Below are positions 29,341-38,041 of a stretch of 64,000 nucleotides of DNA, in pieces. The stretch is from assembly GCF_003234445.2 (NCBI RefSeq), contig NZ_CP126269.1:1054001-1118000 (forward strand), written 5' to 3'. The translations under genes and the position numbers were made by a program. This DNA comes from Curtobacterium sp. MCLR17_036. Lineage in GTDB: Bacteria > Actinomycetota > Actinomycetes > Actinomycetales > Microbacteriaceae. A model generated the notes under the pieces. That model was given only the letters and a program-made list of their open reading frames with translations, was not told where the DNA came from and did no database searches. The stretch's first letter is position 1. Every line of letters begins with the position of its first letter.

Positions 29341-31495
29341 CGCCGCTGCCTCGCGCCGGTTCGGGGGCGGCCCGCATCGCCTTCCGAGGGTGGGGGTGGC
29401 GGTACCCGGGCCGTGCCGAGTGGGCGGTCCGTGGCGTCGACCTGACCGTCGAGCCGGGCGAGCGGGTCGCGGTCGTCGGGCCCTCCGGCGCCGGCAAGTC
29501 CACCCTGCTCCGGGCCGTCGCGGCCGTGCTGCCCGACGAGCCGGACGCCTCCGACGACAACGCTGCCTCGGCCTCGGGAACGGTCCTCGTCGACGGCGTC
29601 GACCCCCGCTCCGTCCGCGGCCGGGTCGGCCTCGTCATGCAGGACCCCGAGGCGCACACCGTGATGTCCCGCGTCGGCGACGACGTCGCGTTCGGCTGCG
29701 AGAACACCGCCGTGCCGCGGGACGAGACCTGGGCGCGGGTCGTCGAGGCCCTCGGCGTCGTCGACCTCGACCTGCCGCTCGACCGCTCGACCACGCAGCT
29801 GTCCGGTGGGCAGCGGCAGCGGCTGGCGCTCGCGGGCGTGCTCGCGATGCGACCCGGCGCCCTCGTGCTCGACGAGCCCTGCGCCAACCTCGACCCGGAC
29901 GGCGTCGTGCAGGTCCACGACGCCGTCCGGGCCCTGCTCGACGAGACCGGGGCGACGCGCTCGTCGTGGAGCACCGCATCGGCACCTGGCTCGACCTGGT
30001 CGACCGGCTCGTGCTCCTCGAGCCCGCCGGCGGCGTCGTGGCCGACGGCCCCGTGGCCGAGGTGCTCGCCGCGCACGGCCGCGCGCTCACCGCCGCGGGT
30101 GTCTGGGTGCCCGGGGTCGAGCCGGCGCGGGGGTCGGCGCGCCGGGGTGGGGGCGCGGGCGCGGGTGCTGCGGGCGCGGGTGCCGGTGCGGGGTCGAGCG
30201 CGGGTGCGGGCGCGGGTGGCCGCGGGGGGAGCGGGGGAGGTGGCCGGTCTTCGCGAGCGGGCGAAGTGCCCGGGTCGGTCGGTGGAGAGAGTGCGGCATT
30301 CCGCCCGCTCGGTGAGCCCGCGGCCGAAGGGGCCGCCGCGAGCGCGAGTTCGAGCGAGACCTCGGGCTCGGACTCGGGTTCGGGTGCTGGCTCGGACTTG
30401 GGTGCGCGTCGTGGGCGAGGTCCTTCCGCGCGAGCGGGCGAAAGACCCGGGTCGTCGGGTGAGAGTACTGCGGCACACCGCCCGCTCGGCGGGAACGCGG
30501 CCGACGGAGCCCCAGCGAGACCGCGTCGGGACACGGGTGACCACCGTGAGTGGGCTCTGTCCACGCGAGCGGGCGAAGTGCCCGGGTCGTCCGGTGCGGG
30601 GAGTGCGGCATTCCGCCCGCTCGGCGGGCCGAGCGCCCTCGACACCGCCGCCGAACCCGGCGCCGAGCGGGACGTCGTGCTGCTCGAGGCCGTGGGACTC
30701 AGCACCGGACGAGGAACCTCGTGGGTCAGCGTGGCCAGCCCAGCCAGCGCAGCCAGCTCCGCCGACCCGACCAGCACGTCGGGCCCCGGGCGCCGCGCTG
30801 CCCAGGCGGTCGGCCGGGGCATCGACCTCCGGGTCCGGGCTGGCAGGGTCCTCGCGATCACCGGCCCGAACGGGGTGGGGAAGACGACGCTCGGCCTCAC
30901 CTTCGCAGGGCTCCTGCCCCCGGTCGCCGGCACACTCCGTGCCACCGACGCCCTGACGCGCGGTGCGGGTCCGGCGCCGCACGCCTGGTCCAGCCGTGTG
31001 CTCGCAGCCCGCATCGGGACGGTCTTCCAGGACCCCGAACACCAGATCGTCGCCCGCACGGTACGCGACGAGGTGCTCGCCGGTCCACGGGCGCTCGGCC
31101 ACCAGGACACCGCCGACACCGCGGACGGACTGGAGGCCCTGCTCACCACCTTCGGGTTGGCCCACCTGGCCGACGTGGACCCGTTCACCCTGTCCGGCGG
31201 CGAGCAACGTCGGCTCGCGATCGCCTCCGCCATCGCGACGCGCCCGCCGGTGCTCGTCCTCGACGAACCGACGTCCGGTCAGGACCGGGCGACGTGGGAG
31301 GCCGTCGTGCAACGCCTCGGCGCCCTCGCCGACGAGGGGACCGCGGTCGTCGTCGTCACGCACGACCGTGACCTGGTGCGGGCGCTCGACGCCGACGAGG
31401 TGGTGCTCGGTCCGGACGGGATCGTGCCCTTGCTGTCTGCGGGCGGCGATGTGGCCGTGCTCGCGCCTGTGCGGCGGCCGGACGTGGCCGGTCTC
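29337..31495 (+). pseudogene. ykoD: ECF transporter double ATPase (YkoD), frameshifted
   Basis: Two ABC ATPase domains. Domain 1: GPSGAGKS (about residue 49), MQDPEAH, LSGGQRQRLALAG, LVLDEPCANLDPD. Domain 2: GPNGVGKT, FQDPEHQIVA, LSGGEQRRLAIAS, LVLDEPTSGQDRA, VVTHDRD. After LLDETGAT (about 29956) the frame must slip by one base to continue as LVVEHRIGTWLDLVDRLVLLEP; TGGGGCGACGCG there lacks one base. A sequencing error, a real loss, or a programmed shift are all possible. The linker of about 200 residues (30130-30670) is Gly/Ala/Ser-rich and contains three 58-bp palindromic elements in the same frame. No stop separates it from the T component. Confidence 0.8.
30254..30623. repeat. Three 58-bp palindromic elements inside the ykoD linker
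   Basis: Copies at 30254-30311, 30431-30488 and 30566-30623. The distances between their starts are 177 and 135 bases, both multiples of three, and all three are read in the same frame as SRAGEVPGS...AAFRPLG-type peptides. Ends CGAGCGGGCGAA and CCGCCCGCTCG match the copies that lie between genes elsewhere. Confidence 0.85.
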
Positions 31496-31498
31496 GTG

Positions 31499-32359
31499 AT
31501 GAGTGCGGGCGCGATCCTGCCCCTGGGACGCGACCCGGAGCAGGAGGCGCCGACCGTCCCCGAGGGGCGGGCGGTGTCGGCGGGGCGAGCCGCGCCTCCT
31601 GGCCGGTCCGCGACCCGGGGGGTCGACGGCGTGCAGCCGGTCGCCTCGTTGCTCGGGGTGCTCGCGCTCGGGGTGTTGCTCGTGCTGAGCCTGGACGTCG
31701 TGTCCGCGGCGGTCGCCCTGGCGATCGAGGTCGTGCTGCTGCCGCTCCTGCGGATCCCGGTGCGGACGCTGCTGGTGCGGACGTCACCGGTGCTGGTCGC
31801 CGCGCCGCTGACCGCGGTGAGCATCGCGCTGTACGGCAGTCCCTCCGGTCGGGAGTGGTTCGACCTCGGCTTCGCGCACGTGACCGACGGGTCGCTGACG
31901 CTCGCGCTCGCCACAGCGCTCCGCGTGTTGGCGGTGGGGGTGCCGGCGCTGGCGCTCTTCGTCCGGGTGGACCCCACCGACCTGGCGGACGGGCTCGCCC
32001 AGGTGCTGCGGCTGCCGGCGCGGTTCGTGCTCGGGGCGCTCGCGGCGATCCGGATGACGACGCTGCTCGTCGACGACTGGCGGCAGCTCGCCATGGCCCG
32101 CCGGGCTCGGGGCCTGGCGGACTCGGGGCGGCTTCGGCGGGCGGCGTCGATGGCCTTCTCGCTGCTCGTGCTCGCACTGCGCCGGGCGACGACGCTTGCG
32201 GTGGCGATGGAGTCGCGGGGGTTCGGTGCTCCCGGGCCGCGGACCTGGGCCAGGCCGGCGCGGTTCTCGTGGCCGGAGTGGGCGATGGTCGGCGTGCTCG
32301 TCGGCATCGGCGTGGCGTCGATCGCCGTCGCGGTCGTCGCGGGGACCTGGCGTGGCTGA
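31499..32359 (+). CDS. ykoC: ECF transporter T component (YkoC), in frame with ykoD
   Basis: About 286 residues from ATG 31499. Five hydrophobic segments, and the two short Ala-Arg-Gly coupling motifs of EcfT proteins: ARRARGLADSG and an AMESRGFGAPG stretch. It is the membrane scaffold that joins the S component and the ATPases. No stop codon lies between the end of ATPase domain 2 and this start, so it could be made as a fusion (AAT) or start internally; no strong ribosome site is visible at 31499. The stop overlaps the next gene. Confidence 0.8.
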   Translation: MSAGAILPLGRDPEQEAPTVPEGRAVSAGRAAPPGRSATRGVDGVQPVASLLGVLALGVLLVLSLDVVSAAVALAIEVVLLPLLRIPVRTLLVRTSPVLVAAPLTAVSIALYGSPSGREWFDLGFAHVTDGSLTLALATALRVLAVGVPALALFVRVDPTDLADGLAQVLRLPARFVLGALAAIRMTTLLVDDWRQLAMARRARGLADSGRLRRAASMAFSLLVLALRRATTLAVAMESRGFGAPGPRTWARPARFSWPEWAMVGVLVGIGVASIAVAVVAGTWRG

Positions 32360-33107
32360 CGGCGGCGGGGCAGCCGACGGGGCAGCGAACGGCGCGGCGG
32401 TCGAGCCGGCCGCCGCGGACGCCGGCGGGGCAGCCAGCAGGGCAGCCGACGGGGCAACCAACGGAGCGGCGGTCGAGTCGGCCGCCGCGGACGCCGGTGC
32501 CGTCGCGGCAGACGCTGGCGCTGCCAGTGACGCCGCTGCCGCCGACGCCGCGACCGCCGACGCCGTGGACGCCGCCGTCGTGGCGGACGGGTTGGCGCAG
32601 GACCTCGCGGCCGTCGCCGCCGGGGTGGCCGCGGCGTCGGGCGGGCGGCTCGTGGTGCTCGTCGACGGGCGGTCGGGGACGGGCAAGACGACGCTCGGCA
32701 ACGCCCTGGCGGGGTGGCTCGGCGCCGAGGTCGTGCACCTCGACGACGTCTACCCGGGATGGGACGGGCTCCGGGCAGCGGCGGACGCGGTGGTGCGGGA
32801 CGTGCTCGGCGGACCCTCCGGCTACCGGCGCTGGGACTGGGAAGCGTCTGGCCCGGCAGGCTGGACCTCGATCGAGCCCGGCGTGCCGATCGTCGTCGAG
32901 GGGTGCGGTGCGCTGTCGCGGGGGTCGGCGCCGCTGGCCTCGCTGCGGGTCTGGCTCGAGGCCGACGACACCGTGCGCCGGGAGCGGGCGATCGGACGCG
33001 ACGGCGAGGTGTTCGCCCGCGAGTGGGAGCGCTGGGCCGCCCAGGAAAGCGCGTTCATCGACGCCGAGCAGCCGGCCCTACTGGCGGACGTGGTCGTGCG
33101 GACGTAG
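32352..33107 (+). CDS. P-loop nucleoside/uridine kinase-like protein
   Basis: 251 residues, GTG start overlapping ykoC by eight bases. C-terminal 170 residues are a P-loop kinase: LVVLVDGRSGTGKTTLG (Walker A), VVHLDDVYPGWDGL with the DD pair seen in uridine-kinase-like proteins, and RAIGRDGEVFAREWERW (lid). N-terminal 85 residues are an Ala/Asp-rich low-complexity tail holding two copies of an (ANGAAVEPAAADAG) segment. In the thiamine operon it might phosphorylate an imported precursor, but the substrate is unknown. Confidence 0.7.
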   Translation: MADGGGAADGAANGAAVEPAAADAGGAASRAADGATNGAAVESAAADAGAVAADAGAASDAAAADAATADAVDAAVVADGLAQDLAAVAAGVAAASGGRLVVLVDGRSGTGKTTLGNALAGWLGAEVVHLDDVYPGWDGLRAAADAVVRDVLGGPSGYRRWDWEASGPAGWTSIEPGVPIVVEGCGALSRGSAPLASLRVWLEADDTVRRERAIGRDGEVFAREWERWAAQESAFIDAEQPALLADVVVRT

Positions 33108-33261
33108 GACCCCCCGAGCCCCGACAGCGCGACCCGGGCCAGGTAGTGGCCCCGGGCCAGGCGCGACCCGGGCCGGGCACGACCCCTGGCCACGCGCGAC
33201 CCGAGCCAGCAATGGGCCCGGGCCCGAGGTGGTCCGACCGAGCGGACGCAGGGACGCTCGC
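33108..33261. other. Intergenic, GACCCGGGCC-rich
   Basis: 154 bases between the kinase gene (plus) and the MFS gene (minus). It contains several CGACCCGGGCCAGG-like units that can pair with each other and may act as a terminator for both. No gene seen. Confidence 0.5.
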
Positions 33262-34668
33262 TCACCGCGAAACCCGCACCTCCGGTGTCTCCCGCTCCGC
33301 AGCGTGCCCCGCCCGCTCGGTCCGCCCCGCCCGCTCCGCCCGCCGCTCAGCCGCCCGCGGGTCCACCGCGAACACCGCCGCCACGATGCTCAGCACCGCG
33401 TAGACCCCGAGGTACCCGCACAGGATCCACGGCGAGCCCCCGCCGAGCTCCACGAACACCGCGGCCAGCAGCGGCGTCAGCCCCACCGAGAAGATCGACC
33501 CGATCTGGTAGCCGAGCGACATCCCCGAGTACCGCCGCCCGGTCGGGAACTGCTCGGCGAACCACGCCGCCTGCGGCCCGTAGATGCTGTCGTGGAACAC
33601 GCACATGCCGACGAGCGCCACGAGCGGCAGGAGCACGAGCGGCCCCGCGTCGAGGAACGCGAAGAACGGCCAGATCAGGACGGCGATGCCGACAGCCGAC
33701 CAGATCGTGAGCACCCGCCGGCCGACCCGGTCGGACAGCCAGCCCCAGAACGGCGTCGTCACGAGCGACACCGCCGAGATGACGAGGACCGCCCGGAGCC
33801 CGGCGTCCGCGCCCTCCGGACCGCGCACGTTCCCGAGGTAGGTCAGCGAGTACGTCGTCAGGATCGAGTACAGCGCCGGCTGCACGAGCCGCAGGCCGGC
33901 GGTCACCAGGATCGAGCGCGGGTGCTGCCGGATCGCCTGCCACACCGGGAACCGTTCGACCCCACCCGAGGCGCGGAGTTCCTGGAACACCGGGGCGTCC
34001 TGCACGCCGAGCCGGATGACGAGCCCCACCGCCACGATCACCGCGGAGAAGAGGAACGGCAGCCGCCAGCCCCAGGCCAGGAAGGCCTCGTTGCCGAGCA
34101 GCGTGCGCACGAGCGTGAACACGCCGGTCGCCAGGAGCATCCCACCGGCCGACCCCATCTGCGTGAACGCCCCGAACAGCCCGCGGTGCCGCGCGGGAGC
34201 GTGCTCGACGGACAGCAGCGCCGAGCCGCCCCACTCCGCTCCCGCGGCGACGCCCTGCAGCAGCCGCAGGACCACGAGCGCCACGACGGCGCCGACCCCG
34301 ATGGTCGACGCTGACGGGATCGCCCCGATGAGCGTCGAGGCGATCCCCATGAGCACGAGCGACGCGACGAGCAGCTTCTTCCGCCCGATGCGGTCACCGA
34401 GGTGCCCGGCGACGATCCCGCCCAGGGGTCGCGCCACGAAGCCGACGCCGTACGTCGCGAAGGACGCGATCACGCCGACCGCGGGCGTCACCGACGGGAA
34501 GAACGTCGGCGCGAACACCAGCGCCGAGGCCGTCGCGTACAGGTAGAAGTCGTAGTACTCGACGGTGGTGCCGACGAACGAGGCGAGGGCGACGCGACGC
34601 CGGGTCGCGGTGGTCGTCGGGTCGGGACGACGGACGGGAGGCGCGGCTGCAGTGGTCGGGGTCGACAT
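33262..34668 (-). CDS. MHS-family MFS transporter
   Basis: 468 residues, twelve helices. The metabolite:H+ symporter (MHS) pattern is clear: ASFVGTTVEYYDFYLYATASALVF at the start, GHLGDRIGRKKLL between helices 2 and 3, LQGVAAGAEWGGSALLSVEHAPARHRG, WRLPFLFS and GWLSDRVGRR in the second half. MHS members import organic acids such as citrate, ketoglutarate, shikimate or aromatic acids. C-terminal 30 residues are charged Ala/Glu/Arg repeats. It is divergent from the LLM monooxygenase pair (101 bases apart), which suggests joint function. Confidence 0.85.
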   Translation of the reverse strand: MSTPTTAAAPPVRRPDPTTTATRRRVALASFVGTTVEYYDFYLYATASALVFAPTFFPSVTPAVGVIASFATYGVGFVARPLGGIVAGHLGDRIGRKKLLVASLVLMGIASTLIGAIPSASTIGVGAVVALVVLRLLQGVAAGAEWGGSALLSVEHAPARHRGLFGAFTQMGSAGGMLLATGVFTLVRTLLGNEAFLAWGWRLPFLFSAVIVAVGLVIRLGVQDAPVFQELRASGGVERFPVWQAIRQHPRSILVTAGLRLVQPALYSILTTYSLTYLGNVRGPEGADAGLRAVLVISAVSLVTTPFWGWLSDRVGRRVLTIWSAVGIAVLIWPFFAFLDAGPLVLLPLVALVGMCVFHDSIYGPQAAWFAEQFPTGRRYSGMSLGYQIGSIFSVGLTPLLAAVFVELGGGSPWILCGYLGVYAVLSIVAAVFAVDPRAAERRAERAGRTERAGHAAERETPEVRVSR

Positions 34669-34769
34669 GCCTCAGGAGCATGGTCGCGTCCGGCGCCGTG
34701 CGGAACACCCCGCGTAACGCGAGGTCACGTCACTGTCGTCGGGCGGTGCCCGCCGACCACGATGGGGGC

Positions 34770-36191
34770 ATGAGCGATGCACCGAACCGCCCGCTGCGCT
34801 TCGCGGCCTTCGTCATGAACACGACGTCGCACATCCAGCACGGCCTCTGGCGGCACCCGGACGCCCGGCAGGCCGACTTCGACGACGTGACGCTGTGGAC
34901 CGACCTGGCGAGGACGCTCGAGCGCGGCAAGTTCGACGCGATGTTCTTCGCGGACGTCGTCGGCACCTACGGCCCCGGCCGCGGCGACTACTCGACCAAC
35001 CTGCGCGAGGGACTGCAGATCCCCTCGAACGACCCGTCGGTGCTGCTCTCCGCGCTCGCCGTGTCGACCGAGCACCTCGGGCTCGCGTTCACCTCGAGCG
35101 TCATCCAGGCGCACCCGTTCGACTTCGCCCGCAAGGTCTCCACGCTCGACCACATCACCCGCGGCCGCATCGGCTGGAACGTCGTCACGAGCGCGCTCGA
35201 CAGCGCCGCCCGCAACTTCGGCGCCGACCGGCTCGAGGAGCACGACGAGCGCTACGTCTGGGCAGAGGAGTACCTCGAGGTCTGCGCGAAGCTCTGGGAG
35301 GGCTCGTGGGAGGACGGCGCCGTGCTGAAGGACCCCGTCCGCGGCTACGCCGACCCCGACAAGGTGCACCGCATCGACCACCACGGCACCCGGTACGACG
35401 TGCAGGGCCCGCACCTGTCGGCGCCGTCGCCGCAGCGGACCCCGGTGCTGTTCCAGGCCGGGTCCTCGCCGGCCGGCCGGGCCTTCGCCGCCCGGAACGC
35501 CGAGGCGCAGTTCATCCTGACCTCGAACCGGGACGCCACCGAACAGCTCATCCGCGAGACCCGCGACCTGGCTGCGGCAGCGGGGCGCCGACGGGAGGAC
35601 ATCGCGTTCTTCCTCGGCCTGACCTTCGTCACCGGCTCCACCGAGACCGAGGCGAAGGCCAAGGAAGCGGAGATCGACGAGTACCTGGCCGCCGACGGGT
35701 TCCTGGTGCACTCGAACCTCGGCTTCGACCCGGACACCGGCGAGCCCCTCGACCCGGACACCCCGCTGTCCGAGGTCCGCACCCACGCCGGGCAGTCGCA
35801 CCTGCAGTGGCTCCGCGAGGCCGCCGGCGACCGCGAACCGACCATCGCCGACCTCGCCCGGCTGTCCGCGAAGCTCCGCGCCCGGGTCGTCGGCACGCCG
35901 GAGCAGATCGCCGACGAGCTCGCCGACTGGCAGCGGGTGGGTGTCGACGGCGTCAACGTCATCAACTGGACGCTGCCCGGCTCGTACGAGGAGTTCGTCG
36001 ACCACATCGCGCCGACCCTGCAGGAGCGCGGCCTCATGCAGTCCGAGTACCGCGAGGGCACCCTGCGCGAGAAGCTCTTCGGTCACGCACAGCTGCCGGA
36101 CTCGCACCCCGCCCGACGGTGGCGCGGCGCGTTCTCGGGCGGCGCGAGCGGCGTCGCGGACGCGGCGCGGGCCGTGGAGGTGACCGCGTGA
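34770..36191 (+). CDS. LLM-class flavin-dependent monooxygenase (NtaA/SnaA/DszA type)
   Basis: 473 residues, in the usual range for this family. Pattern typical of NtaA/DszA: GLWRHPDARQADFDDVTLWTDLARTLERGKFDAMFFADVVG, then SNDPSVLLSALAVSTEHLGLAFTSSV, DHITRGRIGWNVVTS and PVLFQAGSSPAGRAFAARNAE. These enzymes take FMNH2 from a separate reductase (none is encoded nearby) and oxidise chelators, sulfones or sulfonates. GTGA overlap with the next gene shows an operon. Substrate unknown. Confidence 0.85.
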   Translation: MSDAPNRPLRFAAFVMNTTSHIQHGLWRHPDARQADFDDVTLWTDLARTLERGKFDAMFFADVVGTYGPGRGDYSTNLREGLQIPSNDPSVLLSALAVSTEHLGLAFTSSVIQAHPFDFARKVSTLDHITRGRIGWNVVTSALDSAARNFGADRLEEHDERYVWAEEYLEVCAKLWEGSWEDGAVLKDPVRGYADPDKVHRIDHHGTRYDVQGPHLSAPSPQRTPVLFQAGSSPAGRAFAARNAEAQFILTSNRDATEQLIRETRDLAAAAGRRREDIAFFLGLTFVTGSTETEAKAKEAEIDEYLAADGFLVHSNLGFDPDTGEPLDPDTPLSEVRTHAGQSHLQWLREAAGDREPTIADLARLSAKLRARVVGTPEQIADELADWQRVGVDGVNVINWTLPGSYEEFVDHIAPTLQERGLMQSEYREGTLREKLFGHAQLPDSHPARRWRGAFSGGASGVADAARAVEVTA

Positions 36192-37453
36192 CGGCGGCGA
36201 CGACGACCGACGGGCGCGGGACGGGCCTCCCGGCCGACCGCCTGGCCACGCTGCGGGCGCGCTTCGCACCGCTGTTCGCGACCATCCGCGACGGTGCGGT
36301 CGAGCGCGAGCTCGCCTCCGGGACGCCGGGGGACCGGCCGCTGCCGCTCGCCGAGGTCCGCGCGCTCGCCGACGCGGGGTTCGGGCGGCTGCGTGTGCCG
36401 GAGGAGCGCGGGGGATTCGGGGTGACCCTCGTCGAACTCGCGCACCTCGTGGCGGACCTGGCCGCCGCGGACTCGAACATCGCCCACCTGTGGCGCGGGC
36501 ACTTCGGCTACACCGAGCTCGTGCTCCTCCGGTCGTCGTCGGCCGGTCGGGACGAGTGGCTCCAGCGCATCGTCGACGGGGCGGTCATCGGGAACGCGAC
36601 GTCGGAGCGGACCGGCACGACGCTCGCCGACATCTCGACGACGGTGACGCCGGCTGGTGATTCCCTGCGCCTCGACGGGCGGAAGTTCTACTCGACCGGC
36701 ACGCTCTACGCGGACTGGATCTACCTGGCGGCGGACCGCGACGGGGAGCGCGTGACGTTCGCCGTCGACGCCACCGCACCGGGGGTCAGGAGCATCGACG
36801 ACTGGGACGGCTTCGGGCAGCGGTTGACCGCGTCCGGCACCACGGTGTTCGACGGGGTGTCGGTCGACCCCTCGGTGGTGTCGGCGTACCGGGACGCCCC
36901 GCTGTCGCACATCCAGGCCTTCTACCAGCTGTACCTGCTGGCCGTCCTCGCCGGGATCGGGCAGGCGGTGTCCGACGACGCCGTGGCCTTCGTGCGACCG
37001 CGGACCCGGACCTACATCCACGCCAACGCGGCCGTGCCGGGGGAGGACCCGCAGGTGCTCGCGGTGCTCGGCCGACTGTCGGCCGGCGCGTTCGCCGCCC
37101 GCTCGCTCGTCGTCGCCGCCGCGGCGCTGCTCGACGGGGTCGTCGCGACGAACGAGCCCGGGGTCGGCGTCGACCGCGCGCTGCTCGACGCGGCCGAGAA
37201 CGCCGTCTACCAGGCGCAGGTCGAGATCGGGCCGAGGGTGCTGCGGTCGGCGTCCGAGCTGTTCGAGGTCGGCGGGGCCTCTGCCGCGGACCGGACCCGG
37301 GCGCTCGACCGGCACTGGCGGAACGCCCGGGTCGTGGCCTCGCACAACCCGGCCGTCTACAAGGAGCGGCTCGTGGGGGAGTACGCGCTGCACGGGCGCG
37401 GACCCGTCGGCGCGTGGGAGAAGTACCACGAGGTGGGGCCGACGCGGTTCTGA
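36188..37453 (+). CDS. Acyl-CoA dehydrogenase-fold monooxygenase (DszC/SfnB-like)
   Basis: 421 residues, GTG start. Acyl-CoA dehydrogenase fold: N-terminal helices with FGRLRVPEERGGFGVTLVEL, middle domain with IGNATSERTG, LDGRKFYSTGTLYADW, C-terminal helices ending VASHNPAVYKERLVGEYALHGRGP. The pairing with an LLM monooxygenase and the lack of the usual catalytic Glu region of beta-oxidation enzymes place it with the FMNH2-dependent DszC/SfnB group that handles sulfur compounds. Substrate is inferred only by association. Confidence 0.78.
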   Translation: MTAATTTDGRGTGLPADRLATLRARFAPLFATIRDGAVERELASGTPGDRPLPLAEVRALADAGFGRLRVPEERGGFGVTLVELAHLVADLAAADSNIAHLWRGHFGYTELVLLRSSSAGRDEWLQRIVDGAVIGNATSERTGTTLADISTTVTPAGDSLRLDGRKFYSTGTLYADWIYLAADRDGERVTFAVDATAPGVRSIDDWDGFGQRLTASGTTVFDGVSVDPSVVSAYRDAPLSHIQAFYQLYLLAVLAGIGQAVSDDAVAFVRPRTRTYIHANAAVPGEDPQVLAVLGRLSAGAFAARSLVVAAAALLDGVVATNEPGVGVDRALLDAAENAVYQAQVEIGPRVLRSASELFEVGGASAADRTRALDRHWRNARVVASHNPAVYKERLVGEYALHGRGPVGAWEKYHEVGPTRF

Positions 37454-37459
37454 GGCGGG

Positions 37460-37694
37460 GTGCGGTTGCGCGGGGGCGTCGCTGGCGGCTGGTAGCCGCG
37501 CGCTGTCCGGCTGCTGGCTGCTGCCTGCTGCCTGCTGCCTGCTGCATGTTGCCTGTTGCCTGTTGCCTGTTGCCTGTTGGCCGTTGGTTGGCCGTTGGTT
37601 GGCCGTTGGTTGGCGGCTGGCTTCTGACTGCTCGCGGCTCGCGGCTTGCGGCTTGCGGCTTGCGGCTTGCGGCTTGCGGCTTGCGGCTTGCGGC
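37460..37694. repeat. Simple tandem repeats of 7- and 11-bp units
   Basis: Between the monooxygenase stop and the zincin stop. Consecutive blocks: CTGCTGC/CTGCTGC about 37510-37545, TGTTGCC about 37548-37575, TTGGCCGTTGG about 37576-37610, and CGGCTTG repeated seven or eight times about 37636-37694, ending at the stop codon of the minus-strand gene. No gene. Confidence 0.85.
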
Positions 37695-37696
37695 CG

Positions 37697-38041
37697 CTAC
37701 GCCCAGCCGAGCTCGTGGAGCCGCTCGTCGTCGATGCCGTAGAAGTGGCCGATCTCGTGCACCAGGGTCGTGTGCACCTCGTCCTTGAGCTCGTCGAGGG
37801 TGTCGCACTCGGCCAGGTGCTGCTTGCGGAACACCACGATGCGGTCGGGCAGCTCGCCGAAGCCGTACTGCCCGCGCTCGGTGGCCGCGACGCCGTCGTA
37901 CACGCCGAACAGGTCGGAGCCGTCCTCGGGCTCGTCCTCGACGACGAAGACGACGTTGTCGAGCCCGTCCACCATCTCGTCGGGCAGCAGGTCGAGTTCG
38001 TCGGTCACGAGCTGCTCGAACTCGTCGGCGGACATCTCCAT
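37697..38041 (-). CDS. Small zincin-like metallopeptidase
   Basis: 114 residues, all acidic except the active site. The motif HEIGHFYGIDDERLHELGW (residues about 95-113) is the HExxHxxG zinc site of the actinobacterial 'metallopeptidase family protein' group (COG3824). FEQLVTDELDLLPDEMVDGLDNVVFVVEDEP is the typical N-terminal part. Function unknown. Its ATG shares one base with the stop of the acyltransferase gene (TGATG), so the two are coupled. Confidence 0.82.
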   Translation of the reverse strand: MEMSADEFEQLVTDELDLLPDEMVDGLDNVVFVVEDEPEDGSDLFGVYDGVAATERGQYGFGELPDRIVVFRKQHLAECDTLDELKDEVHTTLVHEIGHFYGIDDERLHELGWA

